The notes: a model not told the origin generated them from the sequence alone. 64,000 nucleotides of DNA from Datura wrightii (GCA_035772735.1 JASDFA010000010.1:135287001-135351000), one strand, 5' to 3'; counted from the first letter of the stretch, positions 11,818-23,956 are shown. Numbers and translations: made by a program.

Positions 11818-12179
11818 ATCATCATATGATTTTGATAAATCTGAGCGGTTTTTAACGGGTCTCTTATCAACTGAACCTTTACCATAGCCTCATGAACCGA
11901 ATCAGGCCCTATCGTTGCTGCCTCCCCAACTTCAAACCATCCGATGGGCGATCTACACCTCCGCCTATAAAGAGCCTTGAACGGTGCCATCTGGATGCTA
12001 GAGTGATAACTGTTATTATAAGAAAATTCGATCAAGGGTAAGTGATCATCCCAGCTACCTTTGAAATCCATCACACATGCTCTCAACATGTCCTTGAGAG
12101 TTTGGATTGTTCGTTCTACCTGACCATCTATTTGAGGATGAAAGGTTGTACTTGAGCTTAACTTGAGTACCAAGCCCAT
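11814..12179 (-). pseudogene. pol: Element C integrase core, distal part
   Basis: A 121-residue frame carrying the end of the catalytic core: TTFHPQIDGQVERTIQTL with the third catalytic residue (Glu of Q-V-E-R-T, about residue 23), then IEFSYNNSYHSSIQMAPF. The first two acidic residues lie upstream in other frames (see 12372-12578). It overlaps the next fragment by four bases at a frameshift. Confidence 0.82.
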
Positions 12180-12371
12180 TCTAAAAAGACGCCAGAACTA
12201 GGAGGTAAACTGAGTACTTCAGACTGAAATAATGGACAAGGGCACCCCATGAAGTCAAACCAAGACTTGAATATACAATTGGGCATAATCATCCACTGAA
12301 TCTGTGGTTTTCACTGATAGGAATTGTGCAGCCTTGGTCAACCTGTATACCACCACCCAAATGGAATCATA

Positions 12372-12578
12372 TTATCGGCGAGTATAGGGTAATCCTGTTA
12401 TAAAATCCATGTTGATCTCCTCCCACTTCCAAATAGGAATGCTAATATCCTGAAGTACTCCTCCTAGCCTTTGATGTTCAACCTTTGCCTGTTGATAATT
12501 TGGACATCTAGCTACGAACTTTGTGATATCCTTCTTCATACTGTCCCACCAATAGATTTCTCGCAAATCATGATGCAT
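12372..12578 (-). pseudogene. pol: Element C integrase zinc finger and first catalytic Asp
   Basis: A 68-residue frame: DLREIYWWDSMKKDI, then C-P-N-Y-Q-Q, where the second Cys of the HHCC finger has become Tyr, then the W-K-W-E-E-I-N-M-D-F-I-T-G-L-P start of the catalytic core with the first catalytic Asp (about residue 58). The finger would not bind zinc normally. Adjacent 12180-12371 is core sequence without an open frame. Confidence 0.82.
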
Positions 12579-12874
12579 CTTCGTGGATCCCGAATGGAAA
12601 GAATATCTGGTACCATGTACCTAATGCAATATCTGGCCCCTCAAATAATCAACATCTGAAACACATAGACGACCCTGGTACCGAAGAACACCATCTCCCC
12701 CTTGGGAGAAAACCTCTACCTTTTGACTCCACATAGCTTTTCCTTCAATTTCCTCAAAATCGGGTCCTCATCTTGCTTAGATTTCACATCAACCACCAAG
12801 GACGATTCTGATCCATTCTTCACAACAACACCACCATCATTTGAGTCGACCAACCTCACTCCCAACCTTGCAAG

Positions 12875-13254
12875 TCAATGGACATCCTTTGCCAGCTCTT
12901 TCTTTCCTTCCTCCATGTGGGACAGACTCTCCATAGAGAGCCTACTAAGTGCGTCCGCTACAACGTTAACCTTTCTCGAATGGTAAAGAACACTCATATC
13001 ATACTCTTTAAGTAGTTTTAACCACCTCCTTTTCCGTAGATTAAGATCCTTCTGCGTAAACACATATTGTAGACTCTTATGATCCATAAATACATCCACA
13101 TGGACCCCGTATAAGTAATGCCACTATATCTTCAATGCGACCACCACTACTGCCAACTCTAGATTATGGGTCGGGTAATTCTTCTCATTGATAGGCATAT
13201 GATATTACCTTTCCTTACTGTATAAATACACACCCAAGCCTGATTCTCGAAGCA
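12875..13254 (-). pseudogene. pol: Element C RNase H domain (degenerate)
   Basis: The open part (12875-13099, 74 residues) holds V-F-M-D-H-K-S-L-Q, where the family has T-D-H-K-S-L, then LRKRRWLKLLKEYD and the terminal N-V-V-A-D-A-L-S-R motif. Upstream to 13254 the N-terminal half (D-A-S and E-L-A-V regions) is visible only with frameshifts. The domain would have removed template RNA during reverse transcription. Confidence 0.8.
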
Positions 13255-13702
13255 TCACAATACACCACAAAACCATTCGTACCCTTGGGTAGAGTCAACA
13301 CCGACGCGGTAGTACTCTTGGAAGCTCTTCTCACAAGCCTCCGACCACTGGAACTTTACCTTTTTTTGAGTCAACCTAGTCAATGGTGCTGCGATTGATG
13401 AAAATCCCTCAAAAAATCTCCGATAGTACCCTACTAGGCCCAAGAAACTCTGAATTTCTGAAGGATTCACTGGTCTAGGCCAATTCTTCACTGCTTTGAT
13501 TTTCTGAGAATCTACCTTTATGCCCTCACTCGATACCACATGGCCCAGAAATGCCACCGAGTCCAACCAAAACTCACACTTGATGGATTTTGCATACAGT
13601 CAGCGATCCTTGAGGGTCTGCAGCACTACTCTCAAATGAGTGGCATGCTCCTTCTTGCTCTGAGAGTATATAAGGATATCATCGATGAATACGATCACGA
13701 AC
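13255..13702 (-). pseudogene. pol: Element C RT, catalytic palm to thumb
   Basis: Reading left from 13702 the minus strand encodes F-V-I-V-F-I-D-D-I-L, the RT catalytic box (F-I-D-D version of Y-x-D-D), then the AHLRVVLQTL-like helix. A 103-residue frame (13255-13566) follows with DSVAFLGHVVSSEGIKVDSQK and PSEIQSFLGLVGYYRRF. Element B is inserted a few codons before the catalytic box, so the RT N-terminal half is at 23542-23956. Confidence 0.85.
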
Positions 13703-15907
13703 TATCATGCTCCACCTTGAGAGGTATGACTGGCACCTGGTGCCCTACTAGGATCTGTACTGCTGAACTAACTGAGCCTAAGCACCTTTGGTGCAAGGCT
13801 GGCTCTAACTCTGGATTCAAGAAAACGACGGGCTATATAGTGGCTGTAAATGCAGCCCCCGGCTGACAAGGCCTTTAGACACCTGTAAAAGATAACCAGC
13901 TAACCAGAACAACCAACTATAAGGAGTCCTATGCGGGCCGACAAGGCCACCAGGATGTCTAGTTATAACTGAAAAATGAAATCTGGCGCTAAACTGATCC
14001 GTGACCGACAAGGTCACCAACTAACAATTGAATAAGGCCCCACACGACCATTACATACAATCTGAAACACATATACGACCCCAGAAGGCCGATACATCTA
14101 ACCACAGGGAATATTATACAATCTGCAAGCCTCTAAGAATAATAAGATGGTCGGGACAGGGCCCTGGCCTACCCATACTACACAATCAAAAGGAGAGTAA
14201 ACCTCTGTCTTTCAAGCTCCAGATGAAAGGAGTTGAAGGCTCTGTATCGCTGACTGGGACTACGAGGGATCTGCTCCTCGTCTATGTACACTTACAGGCA
14301 AGTAATGCAGCGCCCCAAAATGGGCGTCAGTACCACTGGTACTGAGTATGTAAAGCAATAACTGAAAACAACTGAAAGTAAGTAATAAAGCTGACAGTAA
14401 TTGAAGTAATAGGAAACGGACTGAAACTGAAAGAGATTGAGGAATTAGGGCTAACATAGCTATACTGAGAAGAGTAAGAGTCACACCTGATAACATGACG
14501 TTCTACTGTCTATCTATCAATAACTAAAACAACATAACATAAACCTTACCTGGCCCCCATAAGCCGGAAGGTGAAATCATCACAATCTATTTACCCCTAC
14601 CCAGGTCATACCACATCACCTAGTAGCTATAAGCATCATGCCGGTCCTTTGGGTATGCAGCTTGGGCCCGCTGGGCCCCTGACTATAGCTGTACCTGAGT
14701 CCAGAGGACTCCTGAAATCAACACCCCGGGCGCAAGCGCTCGACGAGGGTGTATAAATGCCAACCACGACAAAATATGGGGAACTGGCATCCCATCTTCG
14801 TCCCTAGCAGACGGGATGCCACTTCGTAGAGCGACGTATCCTCGCCCTCTGGCGGACGAGTCGATACGACCATTAACCTTAGGGCGATCACGGAAGCTAT
14901 ACGGGTAATTCAGCCCAAAACAATACAATCAAGTCTCAACTGATAGCAACAACTATATATAATACAGACGGAATAAGATAATAATATAATCTCTAACATG
15001 CTGTACTAAATCTCATACTGAACATGATATAATACTTCTGACGTACTTTACTATATTTCATACTAAGCATGATATACTATTTCTGAAATATCTTACTGGG
15101 ATTCATACTATTTTACTATACTGGAGAAACTAACTTGCCGAAAGAGACTGGCTTTACATACCTCGATTGCTGGTTTACCGATTAACTGACGAGATTCGGC
15201 TAGTATTCAGCTATTCTCCCCAACTGTAATCATATTCATGAAAGAATAGGACTAACTTCATTACTATACTGGAAGAAAATGATACTTGATACATATATTT
15301 ACTGACTATTCTTCAACTTATCGAAGAACGGTCGGAAACTCATAATTTCTCGGGAATCTAGATGGGAGAAATACTCACTTTAGGCCTAGGAGTGTATTAA
15401 CACTAGTTTGGAGCAATTCCAATCACTTTGACTCAGCGGGACGATGATTTGCCGGGAGAATTTTGTGAAACTAACTCTGTAGGAACGCTCCTGCAGCTTT
15501 ATACTTCGATACCCAAAGTTAATTTAACTTTGGAAAACGTTTGACGGTGTAATTGAACTGAAATTTACTCAAACCCTTCGCCCTCTCTGTTTTCTGGTCG
15601 TGTACTTATGAAAATAACATGAAAATGAAGGGTGAGGCCTTTATATACTTGGAGCCCGAACCATCGCAACGTGGCACGCTGGCCATCGCGCCAATCTAGC
15701 TCCGTGCCACATTGGCCATCACGGAGGAGGGGCCTCCGTGCCATGTTGCCCCTCTGGGCAGTGTGGTTTGGCCTCCTCTTGCGAAAATCTGACTTGGCAC
15801 TTGTTCGGCCTTTCCCCGGGCCCTTTTCTCGCACGTATGGCATTCTAAAACTCTCAACCAACATGCGAATAGGCCAACTAAGTTCTAGAAACTTACGGGG
15901 TGTAACA
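13703..15907 (-). repeat. 3' LTR of element B (2,205 bp)
   Basis: It runs from TATCATGCTCC to GGGGTGTAACA. A putative TATA box TATATAAAGG is on the minus strand at 15647-15638, about 260 bp from the LTR's 5' edge. Upstream of it is a GC-rich block (15665-15790) with GTGGCACG (15671-15678) and its reverse complement CGTGCCAC (15703-15710). Confidence 0.9.
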
Positions 15908-15920
15908 TCCTCCCCCCCTT
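15908..15920 (-). promoter_or_regulatory. Polypurine tract of element B
   Basis: The minus strand reads AAGGGGGGGAGGA next to the 3' LTR. It is almost identical to the tract of element A (AAGGGGGGGAGAA). The following 290 bases to 16210 are untranslated 3' sequence with no gene seen. Confidence 0.85.
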
Positions 15921-16210
15921 AAGAACATTCGTCCTCGAATGTTACCTTCTGCTAGCAAGTATCTTAACTTGCCACTATTTATTCTGGAGAAATTTCTGCA
16001 GAGTCTCCCCTGTAATATGGACTATCCGAAAATCCTTAAACATAGAAAAATCCAGTACAGGTACTCCACACAATACTGTAGCATTCATCTTCACAATAAA
16101 GTGGAGTCAACTACTCCACATATACATGAATATAAAGCAACTCATGAAACAACAATAACAACATACCTCTGTCTACGTAATCTGACTAAGTCTGAAACAA
16201 GTGAGGATAT

Positions 16211-16872
16211 CTGATTTTCATATCATCTTCTACTTCCCAAGTCATCTCCTCTCGGTTCCTATTATGCCACAACACCTTGACCGAAGCAACATCTTTAGTT
16301 CTTAACCTACGGATCTGCCGATCTAGTATGGCTGCTGGAACTTCCTCATAAGCTAACTCTTCTATGACCTGAACATCTTGGACTGGGACAATTCAGGAGG
16401 GATCTCCTATGCACTTCCTCAGCATTAATACATGGAAAACTGGGTGACCAGATTCTAATTCTGGAGGTAGGTCCAATTCATATGCCACCTGGCCTATCCC
16501 TCGGTGAATCTGATAAGGCCCAACAAACCTCGGGCTAAGCTTGGCTTTCTTACCAAATCTCATCAAACCCTTCATCGGGGAAACTTTCAGGAATACCCAG
16601 TCACCCACATTAAATTCCAAGTTTCTGCATCGCACGTCAGCATAAGATTTCTGGCGGCTTTGAGCAGTCAGCAGACGTTCCCTGATAAGCTTTACTTTCT
16701 CTTCTGACTGATGAATGATATCTGGCCCAATTAATGCTGATTCGCCTACCTCAAACCAACCAGTTGGAGATCTGCACTTCCGCCTATATAACGATTCATA
16801 AGGCGCCATCTGAATCGCTAAATGATAATTGTTATTATAGGCGAATTCAATAAGTGGTAGATGTTCATACAA
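16211..16872 (-). pseudogene. pol: Element B integrase C-terminus and chromodomain
   Basis: The frame 16393-16872 (159 residues) starts in the core at LPLIEFAYNNNYH and holds CRSPTGWFEVGES, RCRNLEFNVGDWVFLKVSP and LSPRFVGPYQI (the GPY module is intact). It stops at D-P-S followed by TGA. The chromodomain continues beyond the stop (16392-16211) with the A-I-L-D-R-Q-I-R-R-L-like and W-E-x-E-like parts readable. One nonsense change therefore removes the chromodomain. Confidence 0.82.
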
Positions 16873-16898
16873 CTACCTCCAAAATCTAACACCTATGC

Positions 16899-17228
16899 TC
16901 ATAACATATCCTCGAGCGTATGGATGGTACGTTCTGCCTGCCCGTCTGTCTGAGGATGGAAGGCTGTGCTCAGGTTAACCTGCGTCCCCAAGCCTCTCTG
17001 AAACGATTGCCAAAACTTGGCTGTGAACTGTGCCCCTCTGTCGGAGATAATTGACAACAGAACACCGTGCAGCCTGACTATTTCTTTAATATATAGCTCT
17101 GCATAATCTTCGGCTGAAAAGGTAGCCCTTACTGGTAGAAAGTGAGCTGATTTTGTCAACCTGTCAATAATTACCCAAATCGAATCATATCTACGCCAGG
17201 TGCGAGGTAATCCTGCTACGAAATGCAT
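16899..17228 (-). pseudogene. pol: Element B integrase catalytic core
   Basis: A 109-residue frame. The first catalytic position reads N-M-H-F-V where homologues have N-M-D-F-I, so the first Asp is now His. The second is intact in IISDRGAQFTAKFW, and the third is intact in F-H-P-Q-T-D-G-Q-A-E-R-T. The core cannot be active even if the frame were whole. A stop lies between it and the C-terminal frame. Confidence 0.85.
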
Positions 17229-17385
17229 ATTAACTGCTTCCTATTTCCATAGAGGCAGAGCTATATCCTGCGTCAGTCTGCCTAGTTTCTGATGTTCAGC
17301 TTTTACTTGTTGGCAATTGGGACATTGAGCTACAAATCCCGCTATCCCCTTTTTGATTCCTTGCCACCAGTAGATCTCTTCTATA

Positions 17386-17964
17386 TCATGGTACATCTTT
17401 GTCGAACCTGGATGGAGAGAGTAACGGGCATAGTATACCCTCGCCTATAATTTTCTGGCGAAACACTGCAACATCTGGAACACAGAGGCGATCCCTATAT
17501 CTCAAAACTCCATCCTCGATTACCTGAAAATCCGTCACTTCCCCTTGTTGGACTCTATTCCTATGCTGAACCAGGCTAGGATCTTCATATTGCTGTTCCT
17601 TCACTTCCTCAACCAAAGATGACACTGCGGTGTTCTGGATTACCGCTCTATTGTCTCTTGTTTCCGCTATACTAACGGCTAAATTGGCTAGCTGATGCAA
17701 TTCTCGGGCCAATTCCCGCTGCTCGGGCTGTAAGTATGCCAAACTTCCCATAGATTTATGGCTAAGGGCATTTGCTACCACATTGGCCCTTCCTGGGTGA
17801 TATAAAATATTCACATCATAATCTTTCAACAGCTCTAACCAACGACGCTGCCGCAAATTCAATTCTTTCTGGGTGAAGATATACTGTAGGCTTTTGTGAT
17901 CAGTGAAAATATCTACGTGGACGCCATACAAGTAATGTCTCCATATTTTCAAGGCATGAATCAC
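17386..17964 (-). pseudogene. pol: Element B RNase H C-half and linker
   Basis: A 192-residue frame from ALKIWRHYLYGVHVDIFTD (with the third RNase H Asp) through LRQRRWLELLKDYDVNILYH and N-V-V-A-N-A-L-S, where the last catalytic Asp (V-A-D-A) is Asn. It is followed by the long linker to integrase, and the frame slips at the C-end (GILCPLLSPSRF). The integrase zinc finger follows at 17229-17385 in another frame with 'H-N-C-Q-Q'-like sequence readable. Confidence 0.82.
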
Positions 17965-17969
17965 CGCGG

Positions 17970-18470
17970 CTAATTCCAGGTCATGGGTAGGATAGTTTTC
18001 TCATGCTTCCTCAGCTGCCTGGAAGCACAGGCAATCACTTTACCATGCTGCATCAAAACACATCCTAACCCAACACCCGAAGCGTCGTAATAAACTACAT
18101 AGTCCTCTGTTCCTTCTGGCAACGCTAACACTGGTGCTGATGTCAATTTGTCTTTCAGTTCCTGAAAGCTCTGCTCACGCACCTCAGTCTAATGGAATTT
18201 TGCTGCCTTCTGTGTCAGTTTGGTTAAAGGTGCTGCCAAAGTGGAAACTCCTTCCATGAACCTTCTGTAATACCCGGCTAATCCCAGGAAACTACGCACC
18301 TCGATCGGAGTGGTAGGTCTAGGACATGTTTTCACTGCTTCTATCTTCTGTGTATCTACCTGTATACTAGCATCTGACACAATATGGCCCAAGAAGGCTA
18401 CTGAATTCAGCCAAAATTCACATTTGGAAAATTTTGCATATAGCTGGCGGTCTCTGAGAATTTGGAGCAC
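17970..18470 (-). pseudogene. pol: Element B RT thumb and RNase H N-half
   Basis: Two frames. 18189-18470 (93 residues) has LQILRDRQLYAKFSKCEFWLNSVAFLGHI and RSFLGLAGYYRRFME of the RT thumb/connection. 17970-18182 (70 residues) has ALPEGTEDYVVYYDASGVGLG with the first RNase H Asp. They are separated by a stop in the 'F-x-W-T-E-A' region, the same place where A carries TAG. Confidence 0.82.
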
Positions 18471-18965
18471 TGTCCGTAGATGATCCTAGTGGTCTGCCTC
18501 TGAGCGAGAATACACCAGAATATCATCGATAAATATTATCACGAACAAGTCCAGGTATGGTCTGAAGATACTGTTCATCAGGTCCATAAACATTGCTGGG
18601 GCATTTATCAGCCCGAAGGACATAACTAAGATTTCAAAGTGGCCGTATCAGGTCCTTAAGGCAGTCTTTGGAATATCCCTTTCACAAACCCGAACCTGAT
18701 GATATCCAGACCTTAAATCAATCTTTGAGAAATACCTTGCTCCCTGTAGCTGATCAAACAAGTCTTCTATTCTGGGAAGCGAGTACTTATTCTTAACAGT
18801 GACTTTATTCAGTTGCCGATAGTCTATACACATACGGAGGGAGCTGTCCTTCTTTCTTATGAACAGAACTGGCGCACCCCATGGTGAGGTACTCGGCCTG
18901 ATAAAGCCCTTATTTAGAAAATCTTTTAATTGTTCGTTTAACTCTCTAAGTTCAGCAGGAGCCAT
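18471..18965 (-). pseudogene. pol: Element B RT fingers and palm
   Basis: The open part 18648-18965 (105 residues) has the RT N-terminal blocks: MAPAELRELNEQLKDFLNKGFIRPSTSPW broken into its usual parts, then SLRMCIDYRQLNKVTVKN and YFSKIDLRSGYHQV with the first catalytic Asp. The F-I-D-D box lies in 18520-18545 beyond a stop at 18645. Upstream the protease-RT spacer is frameshifted. Confidence 0.82.
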
Positions 18966-19165
18966 CCGATAAGGGGGAATAGATATGGGTTGAGTGCCTG
19001 GTCATAGATCAATTGCAAAATCAACTTCCCTTTCTGGGGGAATACGAGGAAGCTCATCTGGAAATACATCGGGGAACTCATTAACCACTGGAACAGACTA
19101 AAGGGTCGGAGGCTCTTCCCGAACATCCTGGACTCTGACAATGTGATAAATGCACCCCTTTTCAA

Positions 19166-19800
19166 TCAACTTCCTTGCCTGAAGATAGGAAATAACCTAC
19201 CTTTCAACGTAACTGTACTACCTTTCCACTCCCGTACTGCCTCCCCTGGAAAGTGGAATCGGATAGTCTTGATCCAACACTCAACATTGGCATAACATGG
19301 AGCTAACCAATCCATACCCATAATGGCATCAAAATCAACCATCTCTGGCTCTATCAAGTCTGCTGTAGCAACCTCTACTGTACACCCCCGATAGACCCTT
19401 CTGGCTATGATAGAGTCACCAATAGGTGTAGATACTGAAAGAGGTTGCCGAAGTAATTCTGGCACAATACTAAACTTCTGAGCCACTAACGGTGTAACAT
19501 AGGACAAGGTGGATCCTGGATCTATCAACACATAAGCAGTATGAGAGAAAATATTCAGCATACCTATCACAACATCTGGTAACGACTCTGAATCCTGTCT
19601 CCCCGGTAATGCATAGGTACGGTCTAGGCCCGCACCTGAATTGGAGGCCCCTGATCTGCCTCGGCCTCTACTTGCTAAAATTGAGGGCTTGCGCCCTACC
19701 GGGGATGCTAGAGCTTGCAACCCTGCTGATGACCTATCCTATCGATCCCCGACACCCTGACCCCTAGCTGGACAATCTCTCATTTGATGACCCTCCTGTC
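19166..19800 (-). pseudogene. pol: Element B protease and gag zinc knuckle region
   Basis: The frame 19166-19720 (184 residues) is a Gly/Arg/Ser-rich linker (residues 1-35), then the aspartic protease with YVLIDPGSTLSYVTP as active site (D-P-G-S in place of D-S/T-G, as also in A) and a FDAIMGMDWL motif typical of the family. Upstream, 19740-19800, the CCHC knuckle after the linker is readable on the minus strand (C-Y-I-C-G-Q-E-G-H). It is the protein-cutting unit of the polyprotein. Confidence 0.82.
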
Positions 19801-20954
19801 CACAAATATAACATCCCATGGAGCCATATCTGCACGCTCTAGAGTGGCGTCAGCTGCAAATAGGGCCAAGTGGTATTGTATACCTACTCTGCTCTGCCCT
19901 CCTCTGCTGCGGTGAATCTACTATTTGCGAACCTCTGCCGGGCTCTGATTGCCCTCGGCGACTAAACCTGCTCCTTTGCCGCTGTGATGGAGGCGGGGGT
20001 CTAGGCGACCTATCTAATAACCGTGGCCTAGGTCCTCCTTGGGCCTCCTCCTTTAAATCATCTGGCCTATCCCTGCGGTGCTGCTCCTGGCTTGTCCTCC
20101 TAATCTCCTGTTGCCGCTGCCTGATGCCCTCAATATTCTGAGAAAAAGCCTGTACTCGGGCAATATCCTTATCCTCTCGTAGAGTAGTTGTGATACAAGT
20201 CTCAACATATTCTGGGTTCATCCCCATAATGAAATGATGTACTCTAGATGGCATGGTATCCACGAAAGCTGGCGCATATCGGGCGAAGGAATCAAACCGC
20301 AGGGCATATTCTCGAACACTCATCGGCCCCTGCTCCAGGTGTAGGAACTGATCAACCCGGGCCTGTCGAATCTATCGTGGTAGATAATGATCCAGAAAAG
20401 CCTCTGAAAAGCTAGGCCAGGTCTGAGGGAAACATCTCTCCTTCGGGACCTCTCCCAACTCTCATACCACAGTACAACGATGTCCATAGCTGGAATATCA
20501 CCAATTTAACTGACTCTGTGGGTGTAGCATGCATTACCCTGAAAATCCTCTGCATTTGATCTAGGAAATCCTGGGGATCCTCTATCCGATTTGTCCCTGT
20601 AAACTGCGGGGGACTTAATGGCAAGAATTCTCGGACCCTCGAACTACCGGGTCCTCTTGATGCTTCTGCAGCGGTAGGGGGTATTGACTGGCGCTGAGCA
20701 GCCATCATCTGTGCTAACATAACCACCATACTCCTGACCTCCTGGTCAAATGGTATAGGTATAGAAACTGTCATAGGTGGTGCCGTTCCAAGCGGCTCCT
20801 GATGTAATGGTGATTGCTCGGAAGGTCGAGACGATACCTCCGTATCGCCCTCAAATCAGGCTGATTCTAATCGAGGCTGAGGCATCCTGCTAGTGCCCTC
20901 TCTTTCTGCTATATCCACCCTCCTGCCTGTCGTAGGATGTCGCTGGTCCGACAT
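19801..20954 (-). pseudogene. gag: Element B gag (broken)
   Basis: Gag starts at the ATG 20954-20952 (M-S-D-Q-R-H-P), about 200 nt from the primer site. The first frame stops after E-S-A (TGA, where A has CGA). 20412-20774 (120 residues) holds the PPQFTGTNRIEDPQDFLDQM capsid start, and 19850-20323 (157 residues) the MSVREYALRFDSFARYAPAF capsid end, then an Arg/Gln-rich basic segment ending at P-I-C-S before another CGA to TGA stop. At least three lesions separate the pieces. Confidence 0.85.
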
Positions 20955-21151
20955 TTTATCTATAAACAAAGAGTATGATAAGCTTAGGGACTCAACCTTA
21001 TACTGTACCGCTCTATAGCACGACTGAATAAGAAGAAAGATTAACCATCCTATCATGCCTTGCAGCCTCATGCCTATAGTATGTGGTGCACAACACATCC
21101 ACAGACAAGACTCTACTTAGCACGGCTTGCAGACTCCCTGGGATACGGCCT

Positions 21152-21163
21152 GCTCTGATACCA
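21152..21163 (-). promoter_or_regulatory. Primer-binding site (tRNA-iMet), element B
   Basis: The minus strand reads TGGTATCAGAGC four bases from the 5' LTR edge at 21168. Between it and gag (20955-21151) is an untranslated leader with no feature recognised. Confidence 0.9.
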
Positions 21164-21167
21164 AGCT

Positions 21168-23541
21168 TGTCATGCCCCACCTTAGGAGGCATGACTGGCA
21201 CCTGGTGCCCTACTAGGATCTGGACTACTGAATTAACTGAGCCTAAGCACCTCTGGTGCAAGGCTGACTCTAACTCTGGATTCAAGAAAACGACGGGCTA
21301 TAGAGGGTGTAAATACAGCCCCCAGCCTACAAGGCCGATAGCCACCTGTAAAAGATAACCAGCTAACCAGAACAACCAACTATAAGGAGTCCTATGCGGG
21401 CCGACAAGGCCACAAAGATGTCTAGTTGTAACTGAAAAATGAAATCTGGCGCTAAACTGATTCGTGACCGACAAGGTCACCAACTAACAATTGAACAAGG
21501 CCCCACACGACCATCACATACAATCTGAAACACATATATGGCCCCACACGACCGATACATCTAACCACAGGGAATATGATACAATCTGTAAGCCTCTAAG
21601 AATAATAAGATGGTCGGAACAGTTCCCCGGCCTACCCATACTGCACAATCAAAAGGAGAGTAAACCTCTGTCTTTCAAGCTCCGGATGAAAGGAGCTAAA
21701 GGCTCTGTATCGCTGACTGGGACTATGAGGGATCTGCTCCTCGTCTATGTACACCTGCAGGCAAGTAATGCAGCACCCCAAAACGGGCATCAATACCACT
21801 GGTACTGAGTATGTAAAGCAATAACTGAAAACAACTGAAAGTAAGTAATAAAGCTGACAGTAATTGAAGTAATAGGAAACAGACTGAAAGTGACTAAGAT
21901 AGAGGAATCAGGGCTAACATAGCTATCCTGAGAAGAGTAAGAGTCACCCCAAAATAGGCGTCAGTACCACTGGTACTGAGTATGTAAAGCAATAACAGAA
22001 AACAACTGAAAATAAGTAATAAAGCTGACAGTAATTGAAGTAATAGGAAACAGACTGAAAGTGACTGAGATAGAGGAATCAGGGCTAACATAGCTATCCT
22101 GAGAAGAGTAAGAGTCACACCTGATAGCGTGGCGTTCTACTGTCTATCTATCAATAACTAAAACAACATAACATAAACCTTACCTGGCCCCCATAAGCCA
22201 GAAGGTGAAATCATCAAAATCTATTTACCCCTACCCAGGTCATACCACATCATCTAGTAGCTATAAGCATCCTGCCGGTCCCCTGGGTATGCAGCTTGGG
22301 CCCGCTGGGCCCCTGACAATAGCTGTACTTGAGTCCGGAGGACTCCTAAAATCAACACCCCGGGCGCAAGCACTCGACGAGGGTGTATAAAGGCCAACCA
22401 CAACAAAATATGGGGAACTGGCATCCCATCTTCGTCCCTGGCGGACGGTATGCCACTCCGTAAAGCAATGTATCCTCTCCCTCTGAGGGACGAGTCGATA
22501 CAGTCATTAACCCTGGGGCGGTCACGGAAGCTATATGTGTAATCCATCCCAAAAACAATACAATCAAGTCTTAACTGATAGCAACAACTACCTATAATAC
22601 ACACTGAATAAGATAATAATATAATCTCTAACATGCTTTACTAAATCTCATACTGAACATGATATAATACTTCTGACGTGTTTTACTAAATTTCATACTG
22701 GGCATGATATACTATTTCTGAAATATCTTACTGGGATTCATACTGTTTGACTATACTGGAGAAACTAACTTGCCGAAAGAGACTGACTTTACATACCTCG
22801 ACTGCTTGTTTACCGATTAACTGACGAGATTCGGCTAGTATTCAGCTATTCTCCCCAACTGTAATCATATTCACGAAAGAATAGGACTAACTTCATTACT
22901 ATACCGGAAGAAAACGATACTTGATATATATTTATTGACTATTCTTTAACTTATCGAAGAATGGTCGGAAACTCATAATTTCTCGGGAATATAGAAGGGA
23001 GAAATACTCACTTTAGGCCTAGGAGTGTATTAACACTAGTTTGGAGCAATTCCAATCACTTTGAATAGGTGGGACGATGATTTGCCAGGCGAATTTCGCG
23101 AAACTAACTCCGTAGGAATGCTCCCTGCAGCTTTATACTTTGATACCCGAAGTTAATTTAACTTTGGACAATGTTTGACGGTGTAATCGAACGGAAATTT
23201 ACTCAAACCCTTCGCCTTCTCTATTTTATGGTCATGTACTTATGAAAATAACATGAAAATGAAGGGTGAGGCCTTTATTTACTTAGATCCCGAACCTTGG
23301 CAACGTGGCATGCTCGCCATCGCGCCAATCTAGCTCTGTGCCACGTTGGCCATCGCGGAGGAGGGGCCTCCGTGCCATGTTTCCCCTCTAGGCAGCGTGG
23401 TTTGGCCTCCTCTTACGAAAATATGACTTGGCACTCGTTCGGCCTTTTCCAGAGCCCTTTTCTCGCACATATGACATTCTAAAACTCTCAACCAACATGC
23501 GAATAGGCCAACTAAGTGCTAGAAACTTATGGGGTGTAACA
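21168..23541 (-). repeat. 5' LTR of element B (2,374 bp, with 171-bp duplication)
   Basis: It runs from TGTCATGCCCC to GGGGTGTAACA. It is 169 bp longer than its partner because a segment beginning CCCCAAAA at 21776 is repeated in tandem from 21947 with a 171-bp period. The TATA box of the partner is changed here to AAATAAAGG (minus strand, about 23273-23281). Confidence 0.9.
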
Positions 23542-23956
23542 TGAACATGTCTAGATATTGCTTGAACACCCTGTTCATCAAGTCCATGAAAGCTACAGGA
23601 GCATTTGTTAGTCCAAAAGACATAACTACAAACTCATAATGGCGATACCCTGTTCTGAAGGCTGTCTTCGGGATATCACACTCCCTCACTCTGAGCTGAT
23701 GATAACCGGACCTGAGGTCTATCTTCAAGAAACATGTGGAACTCTGGAGCTGGTCAAACAAATCATCAATTCTAGGTAAGGGGTACCTATTCTTGATAGT
23801 GACCTTGTTTAATTGCCGATAGTTAATGCACATCCGAAGTGATCCATCCTTCTCCCGGACAAATAAAACTGGTGCTCCCCATGGAGACTTTCTCGGTCTA
23901 ATGAAACCCTTATCTAACAAGTCCTTCAACTGCTCTTTTAACTCTTTTAGCTCCAC
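23542..23956 (-). pseudogene. pol: Element C RT N-terminal half
   Basis: Open from the RT start (MELKELKEQLKDLLDKGF, PWGAPVLFVREKDGSLRM) through YRQLNKVTIKNRYPLPRIDDLF, FLKIDLRSGYHQLRV and MSFGLTNAPVAFMDLMNRVF. It ends where the LTR of B begins; the open frame runs on into that LTR with seven meaningless residues. It joins the catalytic box at 13702 across B. Confidence 0.87.

Larger units (their letters stand above)
13703..23541 (-). mobile_element. Complete Tekay-like gypsy element B nested in C
   Basis: LTRs at 13703-15907 and 21168-23541 flank a gag-pol region on the minus strand. The flanks are CGAAC (13698-13702) and TGAAC (23542-23546), a 5-bp target duplication with one CpG-type C to T change. 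The left LTR begins TA where the right begins TG. With B removed, the RT gene of C is continuous. The LTRs differ at about 7% over a 270-bp hand comparison, so B is clearly older than A. All domains are present, but each is broken. Confidence 0.92.
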
